Below, piece after piece: positions 28,694-37,328 of a stretch of 64,000 nt of DNA; positions within the stretch are counted from its first letter, which is position 1; each line of letters begins with the position of its first letter. The notes beneath the pieces are model-generated. The model ran no database searches. It was not told the DNA's origin and worked only from the letters and a program-made list of their open reading frames with translations. The DNA is from Azonexus hydrophilus DSM 23864 (GTDB taxonomy: Bacteria; Pseudomonadota; Gammaproteobacteria; Burkholderiales; Rhodocyclaceae). Made by a program: the position numbers and the translations under genes. The stretch covers positions 647,209 to 711,208 of the forward strand of contig NZ_KE386925.1 in NCBI RefSeq assembly GCF_000429605.1, given 5' to 3'.

Positions 28694-31600
28694 ATGAACC
28701 AGAATAACGCCCCCGCCCAACGCATCATCAAGATCCGCCGTGACTACAACACCTGGGTCGCCAGCGAGACGCTCGAAGATTACGCGCTGCGCTTCACCCC
28801 GCACAGCTTCCGCAAGTGGTCCGAACTACGCGTCGCCAACACCGCCTTCGGCGCAGCGTCGTTTCTGGTGCTCGAGGCGGTCGGCGCGACCATGCTGGTC
28901 AACGCCGGCTTCATCAACGCCTTCTGGGCGATCCTGGCGACCGGGCTGATCATCTTCCTGATCGGCCTGCCGATCTCGCATACCGCCGCCAAACACGGGC
29001 TGGACATGGATCTGCTGACGCGCGGCGCCGGTTTCGGCTACATCGGCTCGACCATCACCTCGCTGATCTATGCGTCCTTCACCTTCATCTTCTTCGCCCT
29101 CGAAGCGGCGATCATGGCCTACGCGCTGGAACTCGCCTTCGGCCTGCCGCCGGCCTGGGGTTACCTGGTCTGCGCCCTGGTGGTGATCCCCATGGTCACC
29201 CACGGCGTCACCGCGATCAGCCGTTTCCAGGCGTGGACGCAGCCAGTGTGGATCTTCCTGCTGGTCCTGCCCTACGTCTTCGTGCTGCTCGAAGAGCCCG
29301 ACGCCTTCGCCGGCCTGCTCGCCTACGCCGGCGAGAACGGCAACGGCGCCAGTTTCAACCCGCACCTCTTTGGTGCGGCGCTGACCGTCGGCATCGCCAT
29401 GGTGACCCAGATGGGGGAGCAGGTCGATTACCTGCGCTTCATGCCCGAGAAGACCGCCGCCAACCGCAGCCGTTGGTGGCTTGGGGTGATCGTCGGCGGA
29501 CCGGGCTGGGTCGTTCCCGGCATCCTCAAGATGCTCGGCGGCGCATTGCTCGCCTGGCTGTTGCTGCGCGACGGCCTTAGCCCGGACAAGGCGGTCGACC
29601 CCAACCAGATGTACCTGATCGGCTTTTCCCACGTCTTCGACAACACGACCCTGGCGATTGCCGTCACCGCCATCTTCGTCATCGTCTCGCAGCTCAAGAT
29701 CAACGTCACCAACGCCTACGCCGGCTCGCTCGCCTGGTCCAACTTCTTCGCCCGGCTGACCCACAGCCACCCGGGGCGCGTCGTCTGGGTCGTCTTCAAC
29801 ACGGCGATTGCCTTGCTGCTGATGGAGCTCAACGTCTTCCAGGCGCTCGGCCAGGTGCTCGGGCTGTACTCGAACATCGCCATCTCGTGGATGGCGGCGG
29901 TGGTTGCCGACCTCGTCATCAACAAGCCGCTCGGCCTGTCGCCCAAGGGCATGGAGTTCAAGCGCAGCCATCTCTACGACATCAACCCGGTCGGCGTCGG
30001 CGCCATGGTGGTCGCCTCGCTGCTTTCGGTAGCCGCCTTCTCGGGCCTGCTCGGCGACGCCGTCCAGCCCTACGCGCCATTCGTCGCCATGGCCGCCGCC
30101 TTCGTCATTTCGCCCCTGATCGCCTGGGCCACCGGCGGCCGCTACTACCTGGCGCGCACGGCCGGCGGTGCCGCCCCCCACAGTCACACCTGCGTCATCT
30201 GCGAGCGCGAGTATGAAGGCGAAGACATGGCCCACTGCCCGGCCTACCAGGGGCCGATCTGTTCGCTGTGCTGCTCGCTCGACGCCCGCTGCCACGACCT
30301 GTGCAAACCGCACGCCAATCTGTCGGCGCAGTGGCATGCACTGTTGCGCCGGCTGCTGCCGAAAGCCGCCCTGCCCTATCTGGAAACCGGGCTCGGCCAC
30401 TACCTGCTGCTGATGCTCGGCATCGTGCCGATTCTGGCGCTGGTCCTCGGCGTGCTGTACACGCACGAACTGCTGATGCTCGGCGACGGCAAGCCGGGCA
30501 TGGTCGCCGCGCTGCAGGAAACCTTCGTCAAGACCTTTGCCGCACTGCTGCTGCTCTCCGGCGTCGGCGCCTGGTGGATGGTGCTGACCCAGGAAAGCCG
30601 GCGCGTCGCGCAGGAGGAATCGAACCGCCAGACGCAGTTGCTGCTGCAGGAAATCGAATCGCACCAACGCACCGACGAGGCGCTGCAGAAGGCCAAACAG
30701 GTAGCCGACGCCGCCAACCAGGCGAAAAGCCGCTACATCACGGCGATCAGCCACGAACTGCGCACGCCCTTGAACAGCATCCTCGGCTACGCCCAGATCC
30801 TCGACGCCGACCCCGAAGTGCCGCCCAAGCGCAAGCAGGCGGTCAGCGTCATCCGCAAGTCCGGCGACCACCTGCTGTCGGTGATCGAGGGCACCCTCGA
30901 CATCGCCCGCATCGAAGGCGGCAAGCTGACGCTGGAGGTCAAGGCGATGGACTTCCCCGACTTCATGCAGCAGATCGTCGGCATGTTCGAGCTGCAGGCG
31001 CGCAACAAGGGGCTGTCGTTCGACTACCGGCCGGCCGGCGAGCTGCCCGCCGTGGTCCGCGCCGACGAGAAGCGGCTGCGCCAGATCCTGATCAACATCC
31101 TCGGCAACGCGGTCAAGTTCACGGTGCGCGGCGGCGTCGAATTCAAGGTCGAATGCCGGCGCGAGATGGCCGTCTTCGAAATCCGCGACTCCGGCCCCGG
31201 CATCCCGGCCGAGGACATGGAACGCATCTTCGAACCCTTCGTCCGCGGCAGCACGGTGCAGGCCGGCGGCAGCGGCGTCGGCCTGACCATCGCCCGCATG
31301 CTGACCGACCTGATGGGCGGCGAAATGCAGGTGTCGAGCACGCCCGGCGAGGGCACGCTGTTCCGCATCCGCCTCTTCCTGCCGCAGGTGCATTCGGCAC
31401 AGGCGGCACGCGAACTGCCGAAGCTCAACCGGGTTGGCTATGTCGGCGTGCGCAAACGCATCCTCGTCGTCGACAACGAAAAGGTCGACCGCGACATGCT
31501 GCAGAGCGTGCTCGAACCGCTCGGCTTCATCGTCGACCAGGCCGCCAGCGGCTACGAAGCGCTGCAAGCGATTCCCCGGTGCAAACCGCACCTCGTCTTC

Positions 31601-32077
31601 ATGGACCTCGGCATGCCCGGCATCGACGGTTGGGAAACCATCCGCCGCATCCGCCAGCAGCAATTGACCGACGCCCATATCGCCATTCTCTCGGCCAACG
31701 CCTTCGACAAGGGGCTGGACAACGATGTCGGCATTGCGCCTGAGGATTTCATCGTCAAGCCGCTCAAGGTCAATCAACTGCTCGACTGGCTGGGCAAAAA
31801 GCTAGGCCTCGAATGGGTCACCGCCGACACGCCACCGCCCGCCCCGGCGCCGGCCGAACCGCTGCCGCTGGTCGCCCCGGACGCCGGGCAGGTCAGCGCG
31901 CTGGAAGAAGCGATCAACCTTGGCTACCTGCGCGGCATCCTCACCCAGCTCGCCGAGATCGAAAAGCTCGACGCCCGCCACGGCGAGTTCGTCCGCGTCC
32001 TGCGCGAACTGGCGCGCCAGTTCCAGTTCGACGCGATGAAGGAAATCCTGAGAAAATCGGCCCATGAACCCCGTTGA
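28694..32077 (+). CDS. NCS1 nucleobase permease fused to histidine kinase and receiver
   Basis: Fusion of 1127 aa. Residues 1-490 form a complete purine-cytosine/allantoin-type NCS1 permease with about 12 membrane segments (ALRFTPHSFRKWSELRVANTAFGAASFLVLEAVGATML; AKHGLDMDLLTRGAGFGYIGS). Residues 500-537 are a cysteine cluster with eight Cys (CVIC, HC, IC, LCC, RC, LC), probably zinc-binding. Two more membrane segments (about 570-595 and 620-640) and a coiled coil lead to a HisKA with His687 (AISHELRTPLNSILGYAQIL), an ATPase domain (NILGNAVKF, DSGPGI, GGSGVGLTIARML) and a receiver with Asp971 (LVFMDLGMPGIDGWE). It overlaps the next gene, a LuxR-type regulator, by 14 bp. Probably a nucleobase or ureide sensor in which a permease acts as receptor; whether it still transports is unknown. 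Confidence 0.9.
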   Translation: MNQNNAPAQRIIKIRRDYNTWVASETLEDYALRFTPHSFRKWSELRVANTAFGAASFLVLEAVGATMLVNAGFINAFWAILATGLIIFLIGLPISHTAAKHGLDMDLLTRGAGFGYIGSTITSLIYASFTFIFFALEAAIMAYALELAFGLPPAWGYLVCALVVIPMVTHGVTAISRFQAWTQPVWIFLLVLPYVFVLLEEPDAFAGLLAYAGENGNGASFNPHLFGAALTVGIAMVTQMGEQVDYLRFMPEKTAANRSRWWLGVIVGGPGWVVPGILKMLGGALLAWLLLRDGLSPDKAVDPNQMYLIGFSHVFDNTTLAIAVTAIFVIVSQLKINVTNAYAGSLAWSNFFARLTHSHPGRVVWVVFNTAIALLLMELNVFQALGQVLGLYSNIAISWMAAVVADLVINKPLGLSPKGMEFKRSHLYDINPVGVGAMVVASLLSVAAFSGLLGDAVQPYAPFVAMAAAFVISPLIAWATGGRYYLARTAGGAAPHSHTCVICEREYEGEDMAHCPAYQGPICSLCCSLDARCHDLCKPHANLSAQWHALLRRLLPKAALPYLETGLGHYLLLMLGIVPILALVLGVLYTHELLMLGDGKPGMVAALQETFVKTFAALLLLSGVGAWWMVLTQESRRVAQEESNRQTQLLLQEIESHQRTDEALQKAKQVADAANQAKSRYITAISHELRTPLNSILGYAQILDADPEVPPKRKQAVSVIRKSGDHLLSVIEGTLDIARIEGGKLTLEVKAMDFPDFMQQIVGMFELQARNKGLSFDYRPAGELPAVVRADEKRLRQILINILGNAVKFTVRGGVEFKVECRREMAVFEIRDSGPGIPAEDMERIFEPFVRGSTVQAGGSGVGLTIARMLTDLMGGEMQVSSTPGEGTLFRIRLFLPQVHSAQAARELPKLNRVGYVGVRKRILVVDNEKVDRDMLQSVLEPLGFIVDQAASGYEALQAIPRCKPHLVFMDLGMPGIDGWETIRRIRQQQLTDAHIAILSANAFDKGLDNDVGIAPEDFIVKPLKVNQLLDWLGKKLGLEWVTADTPPPAPAPAEPLPLVAPDAGQVSALEEAINLGYLRGILTQLAEIEKLDARHGEFVRVLRELARQFQFDAMKEILRKSAHEPR

Positions 32078-32990
32078 CCGCGCCATCTCCGACATCGTCC
32101 TGATCGTCGACGACGTCCCCGAGAACCTCTCGCTGCTGCACGACGCGCTCGACGAGGCCGGCTACACCGTGCTCGTCGCCACCAACGGCGAATCGGCGCT
32201 GCAGCGGGCGCGCCAGAGCCTGCCCGACGTCATCCTGCTCGACGCGCTGATGCCCGGCATCGACGGCTTCGAAGTCGCCCGCCGGCTGAAGGCCGACTTC
32301 GCGACGCAGCAGATCCCCATCGTCTTCATGACCGGCCTCACCGAAACCGAGCACGTCGTCGCCGCCTTCGCCGCCGGCGGCGCCGACTACGTGACCAAGC
32401 CGATCCGCCCGGCCGAAGTCCTGGCGCGCATCGCCGCGCACATGCAGAACGCCCGCCAGATGAAGCAGGCGCGCAGCGCGCTCGACGCCTTCGGCCAGGC
32501 CACCGTCGCCGTCCGCGCCGCCGACAGCCGCATCGTCTGGCAGACGCCGCTGGCCCGCGACCTGCTCAACGCCTATTTCGCCAACCCGGAAACCGTCGCC
32601 CCGGAAGAACTGCTCGCTTGGATCGCCGCCGCCAACGCCGCCCGCCGCGACCAGCGCGAACCGGCGCCGCTGCTCACCGCCCAGGGCAACAAGCGCCTGC
32701 TCGCCTCCTTCCACGACCAGACCGGCGACGACGAATGGCTGGTCGTCCTGCGCGAGGAAAACGACGCCTCCGCCGTCGAATCCCTGATCGCCGCCTTCCG
32801 CCTCACCCAGCGCGAAGCCGAAGTGCTCTACTGGGTGGTCCAGGGCAAGACCAGCAAGGACATCGGCGACATCCTCGGCAGCAGCCCGCGCACGGTCAAC
32901 AAACACCTGGAGCACATTTACGAAAAGCTCGGGGTGGAAACGCGCACGGCGGCGGCTAATCTGGCCTTGGGAAAAATGCGGGGAGGCTGA
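32064..32990 (+). CDS. response regulator with LuxR-type HTH, partner of the NCS1-kinase
   Basis: Transcription regulator of 308 aa. The receiver (about 8-130; [10 protein letters not shown], Asp60 in VILLDALMPGIDGF, VTKPI) is followed by a PAS-like middle region (about 140-235) and a LuxR-type helix-turn-helix (about 245-305; LTQREAEVLYWVVQGKTSKDIGDILGSSPRTVNKHLEHIYEKLG in pieces). The start lies 14 bp inside the fused kinase gene, so the pair is co-translated. The middle domain is unusual for NarL/FixJ regulators and may read a second signal. Targets are unknown; the nearby urea and purine genes are reasonable candidates. Confidence 0.88.
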   Translation: MNPVDRAISDIVLIVDDVPENLSLLHDALDEAGYTVLVATNGESALQRARQSLPDVILLDALMPGIDGFEVARRLKADFATQQIPIVFMTGLTETEHVVAAFAAGGADYVTKPIRPAEVLARIAAHMQNARQMKQARSALDAFGQATVAVRAADSRIVWQTPLARDLLNAYFANPETVAPEELLAWIAAANAARRDQREPAPLLTAQGNKRLLASFHDQTGDDEWLVVLREENDASAVESLIAAFRLTQREAEVLYWVVQGKTSKDIGDILGSSPRTVNKHLEHIYEKLGVETRTAAANLALGKMRGG

Positions 32991-32991
32991 T

Positions 32992-35193
32992 TCAACGGCT
33001 TTTTCCCGGCGAACCGCCATCCAGGCGTTTCAGGAGGGTCCCGAACAAGACCTCCGGCACCACCGGTTTGGCAATGAAGTCGTTCATGCCGGCGGCCAGA
33101 CAACGCTCCCGGTCCTCGGTAAAGGCGTTGGCGGTCATGGCCACGATGGGCAGGGATTCACGGCCGGGCAGGCCGCGAATCACGCGGGTCGCCTCAAGAC
33201 CGTCCATGACCGGCATCTGCATGTCCATCAGGATCAGGTCGTAAGCCTGGCGTGCAATCAGACGAACCGCCCGGTCGCCGTCTTCGACGCCATCGACGAT
33301 CAGGCCGACATCGTGCAGCAAGCCCTGGATCACTTCGCGATTGATCGCTTCGTCATCGACCACCAGCACACGCTTGCCGGCGTGGCGATCAAGCAGCAAG
33401 GCTTCCTCCGGCACGGCATTCAGGCCATTCACGACCGGTCTGCCAGCGGCCTTTTCCAGACGGGCGGTAAACCAGAAAACACTCCCCTGTCCGGGCTGAC
33501 TGCGAACACCGACATCGCCCCCCATCAACTGGGCCAGGCGCTTGGTCAGCGCCAGCCCGAGACCGGTTCCGCCATACTGCCGGGTGGTCGAATTGTCGGC
33601 CTGCTCGAATACTGAAAACAGGCGGGCCACCGCCGCCGGCTCGATCCCTATCCCGGTATCGGACACCTCGAAACGCAACAGGGTGTCGACCGCACTTTCC
33701 TCAAGCAGGCTGACCCGAACGGCCACCTCGCCGTGATCGGTAAACTTGATCGCATTGCCGACGTAGTTGAGCAAGGCCTGGCGCAGGCGGGTGGCATCGC
33801 CGAGCAGACAGATGTCCGGCATGGCGATGTCGGCGTGCAGCCGCAGCCGCTTGGCTGCCGCACTACCCTGGATCATGCCGATGACCTCGTTGACCAGGCC
33901 GGCAACATGCAATTCGGCCCGGTCGAGCCAGAGCTTGCCGGCTTCGATCTTGGACAGATCGAGGACGGCATTGATGATTTCCAGCAGATGCCGGCTGGCC
34001 ATTTCGATCTTGTCCAGACGCCCGGATTGCTCGGGACTGACGCCCGCGCGGCGCAACAGGTGGGTCATCCCGGTGATGGCGTTGAGCGGGGTGCGGATTT
34101 CATGGCTCATGTTGGCCAGGAAAGCACTCTTGGCAACGCTTGCCGCCTCGGCCGCCTGCTTGGCGGTGAGCAACTCGCGGGTGCGTTCACTGATACGTTC
34201 TTCCAGATGCAGTTTATAGCGTTCCAGCTCCATCGCCGCCCGCTTGCGCTCGGTGATATCCAGATTCAGACCGACGATGCCGGTCACCTGACCATCCAAG
34301 CGGATCGGCGCAATGATGTTCTGGTAGAAGCGCTGCTCGCCAGCGTGCAGGTATTCGACCTCGGCATCGACCAGTTCACCGGCCATCGCCCGACGGTTGT
34401 TATCCAGCCACACCGCCAGCACCTCCGGGGAGCTCGCCTTGTCTTCGGGGCGGCTACCGAGCAGGCTGCCCCAGTGCTGGACCAGCGCACGGTTCTCCAT
34501 GATGCAGCGACCGTCGCGATCGCGCGCCCAGAATTCGAACGGCGTGTTGTCGACAATCGCCCGCAGGGTTTCCTCGCTGCGTTTCATGGCATCGAGCGCG
34601 CGCCGGTTCTGGATCAGCAGCCACAGCAACAGCAAGGCGCCCAGACCGGCGAACAGGATCTGCACGCTGACCGATTGGCGCAGTGCGGCAATATGGTTGC
34701 GTTGCACCGAGGCCTGCGCCATCGATGCCTGGAATATGTCGTCGTTCAACAACTTCAGCGCGGCATGCAGTTGGGCTGCCTGCAGCACTGCAGCTTGGCG
34801 CACGCTCGCCGACGGCTCGGACGAATCCTCCTGCCAGGAATCGAGGGTGGCGACCAGGGCATCGGCATCGGCGTACAGCGCATCGATGCGCGGATCGCTG
34901 CCGGCGTACAGGGAACGGTTGTCCTGCAGACGCAGGACCAGCAGATCAAGCGCGAAACCGAACTGCTCGCGGGTATCGGCGTCGGGTCTGTCGGCGTAGC
35001 GCACCAGCGCATGCTCGAGACGCAGGAAATCGTAGAGCAGGACCGAGAAATCCCGCTCCTTGTGCAGCGATGAAATCGGCAAGGCTGCCTTGATCTGACT
35101 GGTACTGTGCGTCAGGTAGACGACCAGGCCACCCGTCAGCAAGGCGATCAATGCTGCCGGCAGGAAAACGCCGCGCAGCCAGGCGCGGGTCAT
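32992..35193 (-). CDS. membrane hybrid sensor histidine kinase
   Basis: Hybrid kinase of 733 aa. A membrane segment at about 10-30 and another at about 178-198 bracket a helical periplasmic domain of about 150 residues. A PAS domain (about 210-335), a coiled coil, a HisKA with His364 ([20 protein letters not shown]), an ATPase domain ([28 protein letters not shown]) and a receiver with Asp657 ([14 protein letters not shown]) follow. The start at 35193 overlaps the stop of the upstream periplasmic-protein gene as ATGA, so the two are coupled; the long in-frame extension to 35229 is rejected. Its kinase core closely resembles that of the kinase at 52771, which is likewise coupled to a periplasmic protein gene. 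Confidence 0.88.
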   Translation of the reverse strand: MTRAWLRGVFLPAALIALLTGGLVVYLTHSTSQIKAALPISSLHKERDFSVLLYDFLRLEHALVRYADRPDADTREQFGFALDLLVLRLQDNRSLYAGSDPRIDALYADADALVATLDSWQEDSSEPSASVRQAAVLQAAQLHAALKLLNDDIFQASMAQASVQRNHIAALRQSVSVQILFAGLGALLLLWLLIQNRRALDAMKRSEETLRAIVDNTPFEFWARDRDGRCIMENRALVQHWGSLLGSRPEDKASSPEVLAVWLDNNRRAMAGELVDAEVEYLHAGEQRFYQNIIAPIRLDGQVTGIVGLNLDITERKRAAMELERYKLHLEERISERTRELLTAKQAAEAASVAKSAFLANMSHEIRTPLNAITGMTHLLRRAGVSPEQSGRLDKIEMASRHLLEIINAVLDLSKIEAGKLWLDRAELHVAGLVNEVIGMIQGSAAAKRLRLHADIAMPDICLLGDATRLRQALLNYVGNAIKFTDHGEVAVRVSLLEESAVDTLLRFEVSDTGIGIEPAAVARLFSVFEQADNSTTRQYGGTGLGLALTKRLAQLMGGDVGVRSQPGQGSVFWFTARLEKAAGRPVVNGLNAVPEEALLLDRHAGKRVLVVDDEAINREVIQGLLHDVGLIVDGVEDGDRAVRLIARQAYDLILMDMQMPVMDGLEATRVIRGLPGRESLPIVAMTANAFTEDRERCLAAGMNDFIAKPVVPEVLFGTLLKRLDGGSPGKSR

Positions 35194-35735
35194 CGTCCGG
35201 CCTTTGCTTCGATGCTGTCCACCAGCCACACCCAGCGCAGGCGATAGACCGAGTCGGCCAATTCCGGCGACATGTCGCGCGGATAGATGATGCGCAACGG
35301 CCCCTTGTTTCGCGGACGCATCGGCTGCCCGTCATGGCGGGTCGCCAGCAGGACCGGCCAGCGCTCCCAGTCCTGGCGGGGGATCACCTGGGAAAAGCCG
35401 TCCTTGGCGCGCACCCGGATCTCATCCGCTTTGTCCAGACCGGCACGTTGCAATACATCGCGCAGCAGGGGGCCGGCATAACTGCCGTCGTCCTCGGGCC
35501 AGAAGGTCGTCGTCCTTACCTCGTGCATGCCCAGGCTTTCCAGCTCGGCCAGACTCAGCTGCACCTTGCCGCTGGCACCATGCAAGGTCAGCACCGGCGC
35601 CGTCGCCTTGCTGATGGTCAGCGTCACCGCCCTGGGCGCCCCCGGCGTTTCGGCAAATGCGGCAGCCGGGCCACAAACCAGAACAACGGAGAGGAGCAAC
35701 GGCTTCAGGCACACACGCATTTTCATCGACAGCAT
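35190..35735 (-). CDS. periplasmic molybdopterin-oxidoreductase-fold protein, probably non-catalytic
   Basis: Exported protein of 181 aa with a signal peptide (about 1-28, ending AAAFA-E). The mature part resembles the molybdopterin-binding fold of the sulfite oxidase superfamily: [20 protein letters not shown], then [15 protein letters not shown], and [13 protein letters not shown] near the end. There is no cysteine in the mature protein, so the usual molybdenum-ligating Cys is missing and enzyme activity is unlikely. It is translationally coupled (ATGA) to the hybrid kinase at 32992, which suggests a periplasmic ligand-binding partner. Several Met codons at the N-terminus make the exact start uncertain. 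Confidence 0.72.
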   Translation of the reverse strand: MLSMKMRVCLKPLLLSVVLVCGPAAAFAETPGAPRAVTLTISKATAPVLTLHGASGKVQLSLAELESLGMHEVRTTTFWPEDDGSYAGPLLRDVLQRAGLDKADEIRVRAKDGFSQVIPRQDWERWPVLLATRHDGQPMRPRNKGPLRIIYPRDMSPELADSVYRLRWVWLVDSIEAKAGR

Positions 35736-35812
35736 CTCTGGAAAAACAAAGATAAACGGTAGAGCCTGATTTTACCCGATCGGGCAGCGAACACCGGGTC
35801 GAACAAATTATG

Positions 35813-35842
35813 TTGCAGTGCACAATATTCTTCCGTTATACT
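35813..35842 (+). promoter_or_regulatory. phasin promoter with overlapping TGCA-rich operator-like site
   Basis: TTGCAG (35813-35818) and TATACT (35837-35842) form a -35/-10 pair with an 18-bp spacer. The -35 lies inside TTGCAGTGCACAA, a TGCA-rich partly symmetric sequence resembling binding sites of the PHB-responsive repressor PhaR. The repressor identity is inferred. Confidence 0.5.
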
Positions 35843-35882
35843 GCGCAGCGAACACTTTCATGACTCATTCAAGGAGACAGCA

Positions 35883-36398
35883 ATGTCCATCAATACCGAG
35901 CAATTTGCCGCCGCCAACAAGGCTACCGTTGATTCCCTGCTGTCCGTCGCCAACACGGCACTGGCCTCCGCAGAGCGCATCGCCGCCCTCAACCTGAACA
36001 CCGCCCGCGCCGCCCTGGAAGACACCGCTTCCGGCGTCAAGACCGTGCTCGAAGCCAAGGACCCGCAAGCCGCCCTGGCCGCCCAGAAGGCCCTGGCCCA
36101 GCCGGCCGTCGAGAAGGCTGTTGCCTACTCGCGCTCGGTCTACGAAATCTCCAGCCAGACCCAACAGGAACTGGCCAAGATGGTTGAAGCCCAGTTCAGC
36201 GAATTCCAGAAGTCGATCGCCAACATGGTCGACCTGGCTGCCAAGTCCGCCCCGGCCGGTTCCGAAGGTGCCGTTGCCGCCGTGCAGAGCGCCATCGCCG
36301 CTGCCAACTCGGCTTTCGGCAACATGAACACCATGGCCAAGCAATTCTCCGATGCCGCCCAGAAGAACATCGCTGCAGCGATGAAGCAAGGCAAGTAA
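35883..36398 (+). CDS. phaP: phasin family protein
   Basis: Polyhydroxyalkanoate granule-associated protein of 171 aa. The sequence is almost wholly helical, rich in Ala, Gln and Lys, without cysteine, and begins MSINTEQFAAANKATVDSLLSVANTAL, typical of betaproteobacterial phasins; YEISSQTQQELAKMVEAQF is also characteristic. It coats PHB granules and limits their size. AAGGAG precedes the ATG. It is a single-gene unit with its own promoter, a possible PhaR operator and a strong terminator. No phaC or phaR lies in the window. Confidence 0.94.
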   Translation: MSINTEQFAAANKATVDSLLSVANTALASAERIAALNLNTARAALEDTASGVKTVLEAKDPQAALAAQKALAQPAVEKAVAYSRSVYEISSQTQQELAKMVEAQFSEFQKSIANMVDLAAKSAPAGSEGAVAAVQSAIAAANSAFGNMNTMAKQFSDAAQKNIAAAMKQGK

Positions 36399-36420
36399 TT
36401 CCCGGGCTTGCATGACGAGA

Positions 36421-36448
36421 GGCCCCGCGCGACCCGCGGGGCCTTTTC
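36421..36448 (+). terminator. strong intrinsic terminator after phasin
   Basis: A perfect 9-bp GC-rich stem (GGCCCCGCG / CGCGGGGCC, 5-nt loop) is followed by TTTTC. Confidence 0.85.
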
Positions 36449-36480
36449 ATTCGTATCGCCGCAAGACCCACGGAGACCCC

Positions 36481-36675
36481 ATGCCGGAAGAGAAAACCGA
36501 CGCAGAAATCGACAGCATGCTGCACGCAGCACTGGGCGGCCTGACGCCGCACCAGGCACTGCTGCAGGCATCGCTCGCCGACGCCGCCAAGGTAGATGAA
36601 CGCGCTGCCGCCATCGCCAAGAATCGCGAACGGGCATTGCGATTGCTGGAAGCCCTGGAAAAATCGCAAGGCTGA
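36481..36675 (+). CDS. small hypothetical protein
   Basis: Predicted acidic, helical protein of 64 aa with no signal peptide or membrane segment and no motif I recognise. GGAG lies six to seven bases before ATG 36481, and the codon use is like that of the neighbours, so it is probably real. It follows the phasin terminator and precedes the hemerythrin-like gene by 83 bp. Function unknown. Confidence 0.6.
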   Translation: MPEEKTDAEIDSMLHAALGGLTPHQALLQASLADAAKVDERAAAIAKNRERALRLLEALEKSQG

Positions 36676-36758
36676 CACCGTCAGCATTTTTTCCCGTAAA
36701 ACCCTCTATACTCAATACGCTCGACAGGAACACCACAGTCACTCCCCTGGAGGCGTGT

Positions 36759-37196
36759 ATGCACTTGATCTGTAACGATGCCGTGGATCGTATGCACCGC
36801 GACCACGCTTATCTGCTTGACCTGATCCAGCGCATCAAGTCCGTCTGCGACCGTGACGACGGCATCGACAATTGCCGCGACTGCCCGTCCGGTCACCGTG
36901 AGTCCTGCCACAGCAACATCGAGCAACTGGTCCGGACCTTCGTCGAAGCCACGCTCAAACACAACGCCGTCGAATCGGTATACATGGCCGACAACGTGCC
37001 CAAGGCACACCGCGTTGCGCACAACCAGGCCCACCAGGGCATTGCCACACAATTGCAGGCAATCCGCCTGATCTTCTCGGCGGATGGCAACTGCGTACTG
37101 GCGATCCAGGGAATCGACGAAGTCCTGCATACCCTGCAAGCGCATTTCCGGGAATTCGACCAGCATCTGGAAGCCTATCTGAGCAACCCGAGCTGA
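36759..37196 (+). CDS. hemerythrin-like metal-binding protein
   Basis: Cytoplasmic protein of 145 aa with spaced histidines and acidic residues matching a four-helix hemerythrin-like bundle: HRDH in helix 1, KHNAVES (HxxxE) in helix 2, HRVAHNQAH in helix 3 and HTLQAHFREFDQH in helix 4. A loop with four cysteines (CDRDDGIDNCRDCPSGHRESC, in total 21 residues at about 30-50) is unusual for the family and could bind a metal or form disulfides. Oxygen, NO or iron handling would be typical roles. GGAGG precedes the ATG. The assignment is from the residue pattern only. Confidence 0.55.
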   Translation: MHLICNDAVDRMHRDHAYLLDLIQRIKSVCDRDDGIDNCRDCPSGHRESCHSNIEQLVRTFVEATLKHNAVESVYMADNVPKAHRVAHNQAHQGIATQLQAIRLIFSADGNCVLAIQGIDEVLHTLQAHFREFDQHLEAYLSNPS

Positions 37197-37211
37197 GCCC
37201 GCTTCACCGAA

Positions 37212-37280
37212 TACGCAAACCTACGCAATCTGACGTATTTGTCCAGAAGCTCGCCCTCCTTAATCTGACGTTGCACCGCA
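37212..37280 (+). promoter_or_regulatory. urtA promoter with TACG-N8-CGTA activator-like site
   Basis: The palindrome TACG-N8-CGTA spans 37222-37237. An extra half-site TACGCAA sits at 37212, exactly 10 bp upstream of the next TACGCAA. A -10-like TAATCT is at 37261-37266, with the palindrome centred about 43 bp before the predicted start, a class II activator position. The same palindrome, the same 40-nt distance and the same TAATCTGNCG-N-TGCAC block occur before urtB and in the duplicated copy before terC. Confidence 0.6.
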
Positions 37281-37328
37281 GCAAACAGTTTTTCCGAAAC
37301 GTCAGTCAATTCAGATCAAGGAGTTTTC

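Noticed and set aside
28826..31777. 983-codon open frame on the minus strand
   Set aside because: Exactly antisense to the NCS1-kinase fusion, with low-complexity Gly/Asp/Gln/Val-rich translation typical of GC-driven shadow frames; similar cases at 12028-14112, 1361-2620 and 19987-21936 were also dropped.
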